Part shown: piece after piece, positions 25,402-33,745 of the stretch
How positions within the stretch are numbered: the first letter of the stretch is position 1
Layout of the letters: each line of letters starts with the position of its first letter
DNA from: Deltaproteobacteria bacterium
GTDB taxonomy: Bacteria; Desulfobacterota; Desulfuromonadia; Desulfuromonadales; BM103
DNA: 39,121 nt
Direction: 5' to 3'
Assembly (NCBI GenBank): GCA_024636155.1
Contig: JAGXHM010000094.1
Coordinates: forward strand, 1 to 39,121
Position numbers and translations under genes: made by a program
Notes under the pieces: generated by a model
The model's database searches: none
What the model was told of the DNA's origin: nothing
Seen by the model: the letters and a program-made list of their open reading frames with translations, nothing else

Positions 25402-27207
25402 ATGGATAAGGGATGGAAAGGTAAATTACTACGCGTTGATCTGACGGCGGGTACCTGTAAGACCGAAGCGCTCAACGAAGCATGGGCCAAGGCTTATGTC
25501 GGCGGTCGCGGTCTGGCTTCAAAATACCTGGTCGAAGAGATCTCTCCGGAAGTCGAGCCGATGAGCCCGGAGAATAAATTAATCATGGCTACTGGCCCTT
25601 TGACAGGCACTTACGGTGCCGCTAATGGTCGTTACATGGTGGTGACCAAGTCACCTCTCACTGGCACCATTGCCAGTTCCAATTCCGGCGGTTATTTCCC
25701 CAGCGAACTTAAGTACGCTGGCTTCGACATGATCATCTTCGAAGGCAAATCGGCTCACCCGGTTTACCTGCAGATTCACAACGGCAAGGCCGAACTGATT
25801 GGTGCTCTCCACCTGTGGGGCAAGTCGACCAACGAGACGGAAGATGCGATCCTGGGCGAATTTCACGGTGATGCCAAAGTCGCCTGCATCGGTCCGGCCG
25901 GAGAGATCGGCGTGCATTACGCTTGTATTGTCAATGACAAGCATCGTGCCGCTGGCCGTAGCGGCGTCGGTATGGTCATGGGCAGCAAGAACCTCAAGGC
26001 CGTTGCCGTACGGGGAACTGGTGGCGTTAAGGTTGCCAATCCTAAAGCCTACCGTGACGCGGCTCTTGAAGCTTATGGCATGCTCAAGGAGAATCCGGTG
26101 ACCGGTGAAGGATTGGGTGCTTTGGGAACCCCGGTACTGGTCAACGTCATGAACCAGAGTGGCGGCCTGCCAACGCGCAACGCTCAGTCTGGAACCTTCG
26201 AAGGAGCCGAGGCGATCTCCGGTGAAGCGTTGGCTTCCAGCTACTTGAAGCGCAACAAGAGCTGTCTGGGTTGTATCATCAGTTGCGGTCGCGTAACCAA
26301 GCTGGTCGACAACAAGTATGCTGGTGCCGGTGAAGGGCCGGAATATGAGACGCTCTGGGCGCTTGGTGCGGCCTGTGGTATCTCCGATCTGGCCGCGATC
26401 ACCAAGGCCAACTATATCTGCAACGAGGCGGGTATGGACACCATAACGGCCGGTTCAACGATCGGCTGCGCCATGGAACTCTTCGAGAAAGGTTTGATCA
26501 GCGAAGAGGAAATCGGCATGCCTCTGAACTTTGGTGATGCCGATGCTATGGTCAAGTTGATTGAAATGACTGGTAAGGGCGAAGGTTTTGGCAAGAAGAT
26601 CGCCCTTGGTTCTTACCGCCTGGCTGAAAGCTACGGCGTCCCCGAGTTGTCGATGTCGGTCAAAAAACTCGAATTTCCCGCATACGACGCGCGTGCGGTG
26701 CAAGGCATGGGACTGGAGTACGCGACCAGTAACCGAGGAGCCTGCCATGTGCGTGGTTACCTGATTTCTCCCGAGATTCTTGGTCTGCCGGAGAAACTCG
26801 ATCCCGCTGAGACCGATGGCAAGGCAGGTTGGCTGAAAACCTTTCAGGATTTCACAGCCGTGGTCGATTCAGCCGGTGTCTGCCTCTTTACCACTTTTGG
26901 TATTGGCGTGCCGCAGTTTACTAAGTTCTGCAATGCGGCCACCGGCACAAGCATGAGCGACGCAGAGCTGCTCGAAGCGGGTGATCGCATCTACAACCTG
27001 GAACGGGTTTTCAACCTCAAGGCAGGGATTGATCCATCTCAGGATAAACTGCCGAAACGGATGCTTGAAGAGCCCCTGCCTGATGGTCCGTTCAAGGGTG
27101 AGGTTTCCAAGTTGCCAGCAATGCTTCCAGATTATTACGAAGTGCGTGGCTGGGGCAGTGACGGCATCCCGACCGGGGCAAAATTGCAGTCTCTTGGGCT
27201 CGCTTAG
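25402..27207 (+). CDS. aorB: Aldehyde:ferredoxin oxidoreductase, tungstopterin subunit
   Basis: This 601-residue enzyme oxidises aldehydes to acids, or reduces acids with low-potential electrons, at a tungsten-bispterin centre. The [4Fe-4S] ligands C288, C291, C295 and C494 fall at the same positions as in the well-studied Pyrococcus furiosus AOR. E314 and H449 match its active-site Glu and His within one residue. The N-terminal pterin-binding domain has [11 protein letters not shown] (33-43) and the TGPLTGTYG region. GGAGG precedes the ATG at 25402; the frame is open 21 bp further upstream but that would overlap aorA. Tungsten rather than molybdenum is inferred from the family. Confidence 0.95.
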   Translation: MDKGWKGKLLRVDLTAGTCKTEALNEAWAKAYVGGRGLASKYLVEEISPEVEPMSPENKLIMATGPLTGTYGAANGRYMVVTKSPLTGTIASSNSGGYFPSELKYAGFDMIIFEGKSAHPVYLQIHNGKAELIGALHLWGKSTNETEDAILGEFHGDAKVACIGPAGEIGVHYACIVNDKHRAAGRSGVGMVMGSKNLKAVAVRGTGGVKVANPKAYRDAALEAYGMLKENPVTGEGLGALGTPVLVNVMNQSGGLPTRNAQSGTFEGAEAISGEALASSYLKRNKSCLGCIISCGRVTKLVDNKYAGAGEGPEYETLWALGAACGISDLAAITKANYICNEAGMDTITAGSTIGCAMELFEKGLISEEEIGMPLNFGDADAMVKLIEMTGKGEGFGKKIALGSYRLAESYGVPELSMSVKKLEFPAYDARAVQGMGLEYATSNRGACHVRGYLISPEILGLPEKLDPAETDGKAGWLKTFQDFTAVVDSAGVCLFTTFGIGVPQFTKFCNAATGTSMSDAELLEAGDRIYNLERVFNLKAGIDPSQDKLPKRMLEEPLPDGPFKGEVSKLPAMLPDYYEVRGWGSDGIPTGAKLQSLGLA

Positions 27208-27227
27208 ATCCTCTGCTTGCTGAATGT

Positions 27228-27256
27228 AGGGAGTCCGCATCTCTTGCGGGCTCCTT
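27228..27256 (+). terminator. Hairpin between aorB and aorC (possible partial terminator)
   Basis: An 11-bp stem including two G-T pairs (27228-27238 with 27246-27256) and a 7-nt loop is followed by TCCTTT. Within an operon this could act as a leaky terminator or 3' protection, making the FAD subunit less abundant than the two upstream subunits. Confidence 0.4.
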
Positions 27257-27278
27257 TCCTTTAATGTGAGGTTTTGGT

Positions 27279-28502
27279 ATGGCAGAAGCTTTCGATTACG
27301 TCATTGTTGGCAACAGTGCCGCGGGATTGCAGGCGCTTAAAACCCTTCGCAAACATACCGCTGATGCATCGGTGGCGATCATTGATCGCGAGGATTGTCC
27401 GGCTTACTCTCGGGTGATAACGCCCTACTTTGTGGGTGGCAAGACCGAGCGCGAGAATCTCTTCATCGTCGATCGCGACTACTATCAAAAGGCCGGGATC
27501 ACGACCCTGTTTGGCCGTAACGTCATCGCGCTCGATGCGGAAAGTCGGCAGTTGGAGATGGACGATGGCAGCCGCGTCATCTTTGGCAAGCTTTTGCTGG
27601 CGACCGGGGCCGAAGCACACCAGTTGACTGTCAAGTCTGACCGGTCCAGTGTGCTACGCCACTTGGCTGACGCCGAAAAACTGGCCGAGCTGATGCAGAA
27701 TGCCAAGTGTATAACGGCGATCGGCGCTGGTCTGGTCAGTCTGCCGCTGCTCTCACATGCTCCTGCGTCCGCCGAGAAGCATCTGGTGGTCGGATCCAAC
27801 CGAATTTTTAGCCGGATGCTCGATGCGGAAAGTTCAGCGATCCTTGAAAAACGATTTGTGGAGAATGGTCTGCAACTGCATAAACAAAACGATATCGTCG
27901 CGATCGAAGAAGGTGCTCGGCTGAAATTGCAGCTGGCCTCCGGCGACTGTTTGGTCAGTGACATGTTGATCGTCGGTAAAGGTGTAGAGCCGAACAATGA
28001 GCTGGCTCGTGCCGCCGGATTACAGGTCAATTACGGAGTTGTGGTCGACGACTACTGCCGCACTAGTCATGCCGATGTTTACGCTGCAGGAGACACCGCT
28101 GAAGGCAAGGATTTCGTCACCGGTGAACCGATCATTCAGGGCAATTGGATGACCGCTGTTGAACAAGGGGAGAACGCTGCTCTGAACATGCTGGGTATGG
28201 GTTGTGCCTATTCTGGAAGTCTGAAAAACAACATCACCGAGGTCTTCGGTGTCGACATCGCCGCCATAGGTGACTGCATGAATGACACTGCGCAAATCGT
28301 CAGTACTCATGATCAAACCACCGGGCGCTACCGCAAGGTTTTTCTCAACGAGCAGCAACAGGTGGTTGGCGCAGTACTGATCGGTGAGACCAATGATGCG
28401 GGCCTCTATTATCATTGGATCCGCACCCGGACAACGTTCCCCGGCAAGCAGGTCTTGAACGGCACCAACAGCTACGCTGCTTTCCAGCAGAGAATGGCCT
28501 AG
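27279..28502 (+). CDS. aorC: FAD/NAD(P)-dependent oxidoreductase subunit of AOR
   Basis: This 407-residue pyridine nucleotide-disulfide-type flavoprotein has an N-terminal FAD-binding motif YVIVGNSAAG (7-16), the CPAYSRVITPY segment typical of NAD(P)H-nitrite reductase and rubredoxin reductase relatives, and a second FAD motif, VYAAGDTAEG. It lacks a redox-active CXXC pair. Its position after the Fe-S and W subunits matches AorC of Aromatoleum aromaticum, which lets AOR use NAD. It is probably the NAD-linking subunit, although ferredoxin or rubredoxin reduction is possible. The TAG stop is contributed by the first bases of the MITE that follows, so the C-terminus may differ from relatives. 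Confidence 0.85.
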   Translation: MAEAFDYVIVGNSAAGLQALKTLRKHTADASVAIIDREDCPAYSRVITPYFVGGKTERENLFIVDRDYYQKAGITTLFGRNVIALDAESRQLEMDDGSRVIFGKLLLATGAEAHQLTVKSDRSSVLRHLADAEKLAELMQNAKCITAIGAGLVSLPLLSHAPASAEKHLVVGSNRIFSRMLDAESSAILEKRFVENGLQLHKQNDIVAIEEGARLKLQLASGDCLVSDMLIVGKGVEPNNELARAAGLQVNYGVVVDDYCRTSHADVYAAGDTAEGKDFVTGEPIIQGNWMTAVEQGENAALNMLGMGCAYSGSLKNNITEVFGVDIAAIGDCMNDTAQIVSTHDQTTGRYRKVFLNEQQQVVGAVLIGETNDAGLYYHWIRTRTTFPGKQVLNGTNSYAAFQQRMA

Positions 28503-28666
28503 CAGTCTGCCGGGCTATCAATGAACTGGCTGCAAATTCGCCTGTTTGGTCCATATCTCAGCTCCTTTTCGACCAATAGCTACGGCTATTATTCTCAAAT
28601 GAGCTAAAGTCTGGTCTCAAACATCCAACTTTTCGCTTCAGCCCTGATTGTCAGGCCGGCTGCTAG
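28499..28666 (+). mobile_element. MITE-like element, copy A (168 bp)
   Basis: The element starts CTAGCAG and ends CTGCTAG. It has imperfect terminal inverted repeats and is self-complementary along much of its length, with an inner hairpin AATAGC-TACG-GCTATT (cUACGg tetraloop). A second 168-bp copy lies at 35381-35548 in the same orientation and is nearly identical over the central 120 bp. It has no coding capacity, so it would need a transposase supplied elsewhere. CTAG at both ends may be a target duplication or part of the repeat. It sits exactly between aorC and the MoaD-like gene. Confidence 0.85.
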
Positions 28667-28677
28667 GGACGTAAACG

Positions 28678-28959
28678 ATGCTAAAAATCCAATTCTTCAG
28701 CTTGATCCGCATCCTTTTGAAGCGTGACGCTATAGATATTCCATGGGTTGAAGGCGATACCGTGCAGAGTGTGCTGAATAAAACCCAGGCACAGATCTCC
28801 ACGCCTTTTCTGCATAAACTGCTTGATGAGAAGGGGGCGTCCCACACCGGGACTATTATTCTGGTCAATCGTAAGAACATCCTGCATCTACAGGGGTTAC
28901 AGACGCCACTTTCTGATGGCGATGTCCTCGCGTTTTTCCCGCCTGGAGCCGGGGGCTGA
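28678..28959 (+). CDS. MoaD/ThiS-like sulfur carrier
   Basis: This 93-residue beta-grasp protein ends PPGAGG, with the C-terminal Gly-Gly that is adenylated and thiocarboxylated in MoaD and ThiS. In molybdopterin synthesis MoaD donates sulfur to make the dithiolene that holds Mo or W. The setting directly after AOR genes and before a ThiF/MoeB-like gene points to dedicated tungstopterin assembly. The ribosome-binding site AGGGA (28665-28669) spans the right edge of the MITE. The next gene starts 2 bp after the stop codon. Confidence 0.88.
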   Translation: MLKIQFFSLIRILLKRDAIDIPWVEGDTVQSVLNKTQAQISTPFLHKLLDEKGASHTGTIILVNRKNILHLQGLQTPLSDGDVLAFFPPGAGG

Positions 28960-28961
28960 AC

Positions 28962-29633
28962 GTGATTGAAACAGATCGTTACGCCCGACAGATTCTTCAC
29001 TGGGGTGCCGAGAAACAGCGGACCATAGAAGAGTCCTCTCTCCTGATCGCCGGCGTCGGTGGCCTCGGGGCAACAGTCAGTCAACTATTGGTGCGCGCCG
29101 GGATCGGTCGGCTTTATCTGGTTGATGACGGCTGCCTCGACTGGCCCGATCTGAATCGCCAGACCTTGTATGGCGAAAAGGACGTCGGTCGGGCCAAACT
29201 GCCGCTGGCTAAAGAACGACTCAATCAGATCAACTCATCAACAGAGATTGTCGAACTGCCAGGTCGTATCGATGACTCTTTCCTGCTACCTGATGGCGTG
29301 CATGGTGTAGCTGATTGCCTCGATAACTACCCGAGCCGCTTTAGCCTCTATCGTGCGACCCAGCCTGGAAGCTACTTTGTGCATGGTGGCCTCAACGGTA
29401 ATCATGGCCAGGTGTTGACCTTGTTGGCTGGAAAGTCACAGCCCTTCGACGAGATCTTCGCCGGAGCCGTGCAACCTGAAGGTACGATTCCAGTGACACC
29501 GGACAACGTGGTGATCATCGCTGGTCTGATGGTCAACGAACTCTTCAGTGTACTCTGGAAAACGCCAAAATTGCTCGACCGTTGCCTGGTCGTCAGCCTG
29601 GATGAGTTCAACATGGCGTTCCTCGATATCTAG
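28962..29633 (+). CDS. ThiF/MoeB/HesA-like adenylyltransferase
   Basis: This 223-residue E1-like protein has the nucleotide-binding loop AGVGGLGA (about 30-37), the acidic DDGCLDWPDLNRQ strand and the VADCLDNYPSR segment that binds Mg-ATP. It should adenylate the C-terminal glycine of the MoaD-like protein encoded 2 bp upstream. It lacks the two CXXC zinc pairs and the rhodanese domain seen in many MoeB proteins, so it is a compact version. A GTG start at 28962 is preceded by a GGAG/GGGGG stretch. An association with tungsten cofactor maturation is inferred from position. Confidence 0.88.
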   Translation: MIETDRYARQILHWGAEKQRTIEESSLLIAGVGGLGATVSQLLVRAGIGRLYLVDDGCLDWPDLNRQTLYGEKDVGRAKLPLAKERLNQINSSTEIVELPGRIDDSFLLPDGVHGVADCLDNYPSRFSLYRATQPGSYFVHGGLNGNHGQVLTLLAGKSQPFDEIFAGAVQPEGTIPVTPDNVVIIAGLMVNELFSVLWKTPKLLDRCLVVSLDEFNMAFLDI

Positions 29634-29657
29634 CTTTTGCATGCCCCCCTCCTCCGC

Positions 29658-29686
29658 TTGCCTTTGCCTGAAACCACGGGCATAAT
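29658..29686 (+). promoter_or_regulatory. Promoter upstream of the zinc-finger gene
   Basis: TTGCCT (29658-29663) and CATAAT (29681-29686) are spaced by 17 bp in the 105-bp gap after the ThiF-like gene. This suggests the small zinc-finger gene can be transcribed separately from the AOR operon. Confidence 0.4.
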
Positions 29687-29738
29687 GACAGTTAAAAATT
29701 TGGAGTATTGAACACGAATTCTATTGATAGGGTGTCAT

Positions 29739-29963
29739 ATGGCTCGCAGCAACGATATCGAAAGAGGCCTCTGGGTCTGCCACATCTGTGGTTACAAATC
29801 TGATGACGCCGAGAGCAAAGCGTGTGACCTCTGCTTCCGGGTGACTTGCTCGTTGCACTTGCGGCCAGCGTCTCTTTACAATGAGAAGAATGGCCTATAT
29901 GAAACGGCAGGGGTCTGTATCTCCTGCGCGGCTGATAATGCCAAAAAACAGCAGAACCTTTAG
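29739..29963 (+). CDS. Small eight-ligand zinc-finger protein (RING/FYVE-like spacing)
   Basis: This 74-residue protein carries C14-X2-C17, C29-X2-C32, C37-X2-H40 and C60-X2-C63. The pattern of four metal-ligand pairs resembles binuclear cross-brace fingers of the RING/FYVE/PHD type, in which pairs 1 and 3 and pairs 2 and 4 each bind a zinc. No other domain is present and no named family is recognised. The ATG at 29739 is chosen because AGGGTG lies about 6 nt upstream. It follows a ubiquitin-fold sulfur carrier and an E1-like enzyme but probably has its own promoter. Its function is unknown. Confidence 0.75.
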   Translation: MARSNDIERGLWVCHICGYKSDDAESKACDLCFRVTCSLHLRPASLYNEKNGLYETAGVCISCAADNAKKQQNL

Positions 29964-30043
29964 CCCTGTTAGTACTTCCCCTGTTGAAGAGTCGACGGGA
30001 AAAGCTAATATCCTTGAGTGTTTAAACAAGGGGTACCTGTGAT

Positions 30044-30967
30044 ATGAATTTTGTTGACGAAAAAATCCTCTTGTTCGACGGTGCCTGTGGCACCAACCTC
30101 CAGGAGATGAAGATACCGGATGCGGCCTGGCTGGGGTGTGAAGGTTGTAACGAACTATTGAACCTTACCTCACCAGAGACGATTGTTGCTCTCCATGAGT
30201 CGTTTCTTGAAGCCGGGGCCATGGTCGTCGAAACCAATACCTTTGGCGCAAGTTCCATCGTCCTGGCTGAGTACGATCTGGCTGATAAGACCGTCGAGAT
30301 CAACCGTGCGGCGGTGGCCAATGCGCGGGCAGCAATCGGTGACCGCAGCGGCTGCTACATCGCCGGTTCGGTCGGCCCGACCACCAAGCTGCCATCGCTG
30401 GCGCACATCAGCGTTGATGCCTTGGCTGAGTCTTTGCGCGAGCAGATGCGGGCCCTGGTCGAAGCCGGGGTCGATGCTCTGGTGATTGAGACCTGTCAGG
30501 ACCTGCTGCAGGTGAAAACGGCTGTGGTCGCTTGTTTTGAGGTGCTCGAAGAGACTGGTCGGCAGATTCCGGTGCTGGTTTCGGTGACCATGGAGCGTCA
30601 GGGCACCATGCTGGTCGGCAGCGACATCGCGGCGATCTGCGCCACCCTGGAGCCGTTCCCGATCTTGTCGCTCGGGCTGAATTGCGCCACCGGCCCGGCC
30701 GACATGGTCTCGCATATCCGTTACCTTGGTCACCATTGGCCGGGGCGAATCTCCTGCATGCCGAACCAGGGCTTGCCCAGCGTGGTCGACGGTAAGACCT
30801 TTTACCCGATGACCCCGGAGGAGTTCGTGCACAATATGCGCAAGTTCATCGAGAGCGACGGCGTTACTCTTGTCGGGGGCTGCTGCGGCACCACCCCTGA
30901 GCATATCCGTCAACTGGCCCTTGCCTGCAAGTCGCTCTCTCCAGCCAAACGGGAGGTGACGGTATGA
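30044..30967 (+). CDS. Homocysteine S-methyltransferase module of split methionine synthase
   Basis: This 307-residue TIM barrel equals the N-terminal homocysteine-binding module of cobalamin-dependent MetH. It has the opening FDGACGTNLQEM and ETNTFGA segments and zinc ligands C214 (LNCATG) and C280/C281 (GGCCGTTPEH). It activates homocysteine for methylation by methylcobalamin bound to the next protein. Its stop codon overlaps the next start (ATGA, 30964-30967), so equal production is likely. The ribosome-binding site AAGGGG (30028-30033) lies partly in a CCTTG/CAAGG hairpin (30012-30031), which could reduce initiation. A stand-alone BHMT-type enzyme is unlikely given the partner. Confidence 0.92.
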   Translation: MNFVDEKILLFDGACGTNLQEMKIPDAAWLGCEGCNELLNLTSPETIVALHESFLEAGAMVVETNTFGASSIVLAEYDLADKTVEINRAAVANARAAIGDRSGCYIAGSVGPTTKLPSLAHISVDALAESLREQMRALVEAGVDALVIETCQDLLQVKTAVVACFEVLEETGRQIPVLVSVTMERQGTMLVGSDIAAICATLEPFPILSLGLNCATGPADMVSHIRYLGHHWPGRISCMPNQGLPSVVDGKTFYPMTPEEFVHNMRKFIESDGVTLVGGCCGTTPEHIRQLALACKSLSPAKREVTV

Positions 30968-33414
30968 AGCCTTCCGTCGCGAGCCTCTACCAGGCCGTAG
31001 AAATCGCCCAGGATATCCCGCCACTGCTGATCGGTGAACGTTCCAACACCAACGGTTCAAAAAAGTTCCGCGATTGTCTGCTCGCCGAAGATTTTGATGG
31101 TTGCCTGCGTATCGGCCTCGATCAGGAGGCAAAGGGTGCGCAGATCCTCGATCTCTGCTCGGCCTACGCCGGTCGCGACGAGACCGCCGATCTGACACGT
31201 CTGGTCAAGCTCTACGCCGAGTCGGTCAAGATCCCGATCATGATCGACTCGACGACGCCGGACTGCATTGAGGCGTGTTTGAAGCTCTACCCTGGTCGTT
31301 GCATCATCAACTCGATTAATCTGGAAGACGGCGGCAAAACCCTCGATAAGGTTTGTCGGCTGGCGAAAAAATATGGCGCAGCGGTGGTTGCCTTGACGAT
31401 CAACGTCAAAGGCATGGCCATGACTGCCGACGAAAAGGTGGATACGGCTCGTCAGATCTATGAGCAGGCGGTCGGCAAACACGGCCTGCGCCCCCAGGAT
31501 ATCCTCTTTGATCCACTCACCTTCACTATCGGCGCTGGCGACCAGAGTCTGCTTGACGCCGCGATCCAGACCCTGGATGGTATCAAGCGTATCAAGCAGG
31601 AGCTGCCCGGTGTTTTTACCGTACTTGGTTTGAGCAACATCTCCTTCGGTCTGCCACCAGCGTCGCGCAAGATTCTGAACTCGGTGTTTTTGCACGAAGC
31701 GGTCGAACAGGGGCTCGATGCGGCAATCATTGATCCAGGCAAGATTCTGCCGCTGGCGCAGATCAGCGAGGAAGACCGAACCTTCTGCTTCGATTTGATT
31801 TACAACCGCGACCAGGGGTTGGAAAAATCGCCGCTGATGCGATTCATCGACCATTTCGCCGCGCGAGTCGACGTGGCTGAGGATGATGAGGCAGAAGTTA
31901 AGCGTCCCGAGGAGGCGTTGCATGTGAAGATTGTGCGTGGCGACAAGGACGGCATCGAGGATGTCCTCGCGGTGCTGCTTGACCGTTACCCGCCGCTCGA
32001 AATTGTCAACCAGATACTGGTGCCGGCCATGCGCCATGTCGGAGAACTCTTTGGCAAGGGTGAGCTGCTGTTGCCCTTTGTACTGCAGTCGGCCGAGGCG
32101 ATGAAGAAGAGTGTCGCCTGGTTGGAGCCGCACATGCAAAAAGTTGATCAGGAGGAGGGGACTAAAATCCTGCTGGCGACGGTGCAGGGCGATGTCCACG
32201 ATATCGGTAAAAACCTGGTGGATATCCTCCTTTCCAACAACGGCTACAAGGTGTTCAACATCGGTATCAAGGTGCCGGCCGAAACCATCATCGCCAAGGC
32301 TCGCGAGCTAAAGGTCGATGTCATCGGTCTGAGCGGCCTGTTGGTCAAATCGGCGATCGTCATGCAGGAGAGTTTGCCGCAGTACCGCGAGGCGGGGCTG
32401 ACAATGCCGATCCTGCTTGGTGGCGCCGCACTGACCAGTGAGTTCGTCGCCACCTCCTGCGTGCCGAATTACGATGCGCCGGTGGTCTACTGCTCGGATG
32501 CTTTTGCTGGGCTGAAGGCGCTGAAGGATTTTGAGGCCGGTCAGTTGACGGCGACGGTGGCGGCCCCAAAGGGTGGTCAGCCCCGCATGAAGCCGGGAGT
32601 GAAAGACGTCAACATCGATCGCAACCATCCGGCACCCGAGCCGCCTTTTTATGGTCTGCGTCATGTCACCGACATCGATCCGGCCAAGCTCTTTCCTTAT
32701 GTCAACGAGCAGGCTTTGTTTCGTGGTCGCTGGGGTTATCGGCGCACCGCCAGCAGCAGCGCTGAAGACTATGCTGAGCTGATGCAGACAACCGTCAGCC
32801 CGCTTTACGACGCACTTAAAGAACGCGCGCTTGCGGAGGGTCTGTTGCAGCCGAAAGCGGCCTACGGTTATTTCCGCTGTTACAGCGAAGGTGACACGGT
32901 GTTCGTCGAAACTGGCGACGAGGTTATGGCTTTTGAATTCCCGCGTCAGTCCTCGCCGCCGCATCTCTGTATTACCGATTATTACCGCACTCGTGAGGAG
33001 GGTGGAGATGTTGCGGCCTTCTTCGTCGTTACCATTGGTGAGCAAATAGCGGTCGAAACCAAGAAATTGTTTGAGGCTGATGCCTACCACGATTACCTGA
33101 TGTTGCACGGCTTCAGCGTTGAAGTCACCGATGCCTTGGCGGAATACTGGCACGAGGAGATGCGTCGCGAACTCGGTATTGCCAGGGAAAAGCCTTCGGA
33201 TATGACCGGCTATGTCACCCAGGGTTACCAGGGCTCACGTTACGGCTTCGGCTATCCGGCTTGTCCCGATCTCGATGCTCATAAAATGTTATTCAAGCTT
33301 CTCGAGCCGGAGGCCATCGGCGTGACCTTGACTGAGACGATGGAGATGGTTCCCGAGGTGAGTACCTCGGCGATCATTGCCCATCACCCGCAGGCGAAGT
33401 ATTTTGCGGTTTAG
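30964..33414 (+). CDS. metH: Methionine synthase, folate-cobalamin-activation modules
   Basis: This 816-residue protein has the remaining MetH modules in order. A methyltetrahydrofolate-binding TIM barrel (about 15-280, GERSNTNGSKKF) comes first, then the helical cap (about 310-395). The B12 domain has DXHXXG at 410-415 (H412 the cobalt ligand), and the C-terminal AdoMet activation domain has RYGFGYPACP. It transfers methyl from methyl-H4folate through cobalamin to homocysteine, giving methionine. Together with the upstream 307-residue gene it makes about 1120 residues, against about 1230 for one-chain E. coli MetH. The activation domain is present, so SAM-dependent repair of cob(II)alamin is expected. 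Confidence 0.94.
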   Translation: MKPSVASLYQAVEIAQDIPPLLIGERSNTNGSKKFRDCLLAEDFDGCLRIGLDQEAKGAQILDLCSAYAGRDETADLTRLVKLYAESVKIPIMIDSTTPDCIEACLKLYPGRCIINSINLEDGGKTLDKVCRLAKKYGAAVVALTINVKGMAMTADEKVDTARQIYEQAVGKHGLRPQDILFDPLTFTIGAGDQSLLDAAIQTLDGIKRIKQELPGVFTVLGLSNISFGLPPASRKILNSVFLHEAVEQGLDAAIIDPGKILPLAQISEEDRTFCFDLIYNRDQGLEKSPLMRFIDHFAARVDVAEDDEAEVKRPEEALHVKIVRGDKDGIEDVLAVLLDRYPPLEIVNQILVPAMRHVGELFGKGELLLPFVLQSAEAMKKSVAWLEPHMQKVDQEEGTKILLATVQGDVHDIGKNLVDILLSNNGYKVFNIGIKVPAETIIAKARELKVDVIGLSGLLVKSAIVMQESLPQYREAGLTMPILLGGAALTSEFVATSCVPNYDAPVVYCSDAFAGLKALKDFEAGQLTATVAAPKGGQPRMKPGVKDVNIDRNHPAPEPPFYGLRHVTDIDPAKLFPYVNEQALFRGRWGYRRTASSSAEDYAELMQTTVSPLYDALKERALAEGLLQPKAAYGYFRCYSEGDTVFVETGDEVMAFEFPRQSSPPHLCITDYYRTREEGGDVAAFFVVTIGEQIAVETKKLFEADAYHDYLMLHGFSVEVTDALAEYWHEEMRRELGIAREKPSDMTGYVTQGYQGSRYGFGYPACPDLDAHKMLFKLLEPEAIGVTLTETMEMVPEVSTSAIIAHHPQAKYFAV

Positions 33415-33469
33415 GTAAATAAAGATTTTGAATTTTTAATTGGGCAGGTTGGAACTTCAGGAGGATGAA

Positions 33470-33628
33470 ATGCGCTATATCTGTGCGAATTGTGGCTACA
33501 CTTACGACCCGGACCAGGGTGACCCGATGAATGATATCCCTCCGGGAACCGCTTTTGCCGACCTGCCAGATAACTGGGTCTGCCCCTTGTGCTATGCTGG
33601 CATGGATACTTTCGATCCTCTAGATTGA
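33470..33628 (+). CDS. Rubredoxin
   Basis: This is a 52-residue one-iron electron carrier with C5-X2-C8 and C38-X2-C41 ligands (CANCGY and CPLCYAG), the normal rubredoxin length and fold. It is typical of anaerobes, where it feeds oxygen or superoxide reductases and some oxidoreductases. AGGAGG lies 5 nt before the ATG at 33470; an in-frame upstream start would extend across that site. It lies 55 bp after metH on the same strand, so cotranscription is possible. No detoxifying partner is adjacent. Confidence 0.95.
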   Translation: MRYICANCGYTYDPDQGDPMNDIPPGTAFADLPDNWVCPLCYAGMDTFDPLD

Positions 33629-33745
33629 GCGAGGCGGAAAAAGCCAAGGCTTTAACTGGACGCTGATCAAATCTGATCAAAGCGGATAAAAACAGACCCT
33701 TAGCTCTTAAGTTCTGAATCTAAACCAGCGTCTGAAAGAAGGATT

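Noticed and set aside
31057-32199. 380-codon minus-strand ORF
   Set aside because: It is antisense to metH over its conserved modules, with no recognisable domain or ribosome-binding site, so it is a shadow.
33640-33740. Inverted repeat GACGCTG/CAGCGTC and TGATCAAA direct repeat between rubredoxin and the MTHFR-like gene
   Set aside because: The stems are short, the loop is about 60 nt, and no T-run follows; chance is a sufficient explanation.
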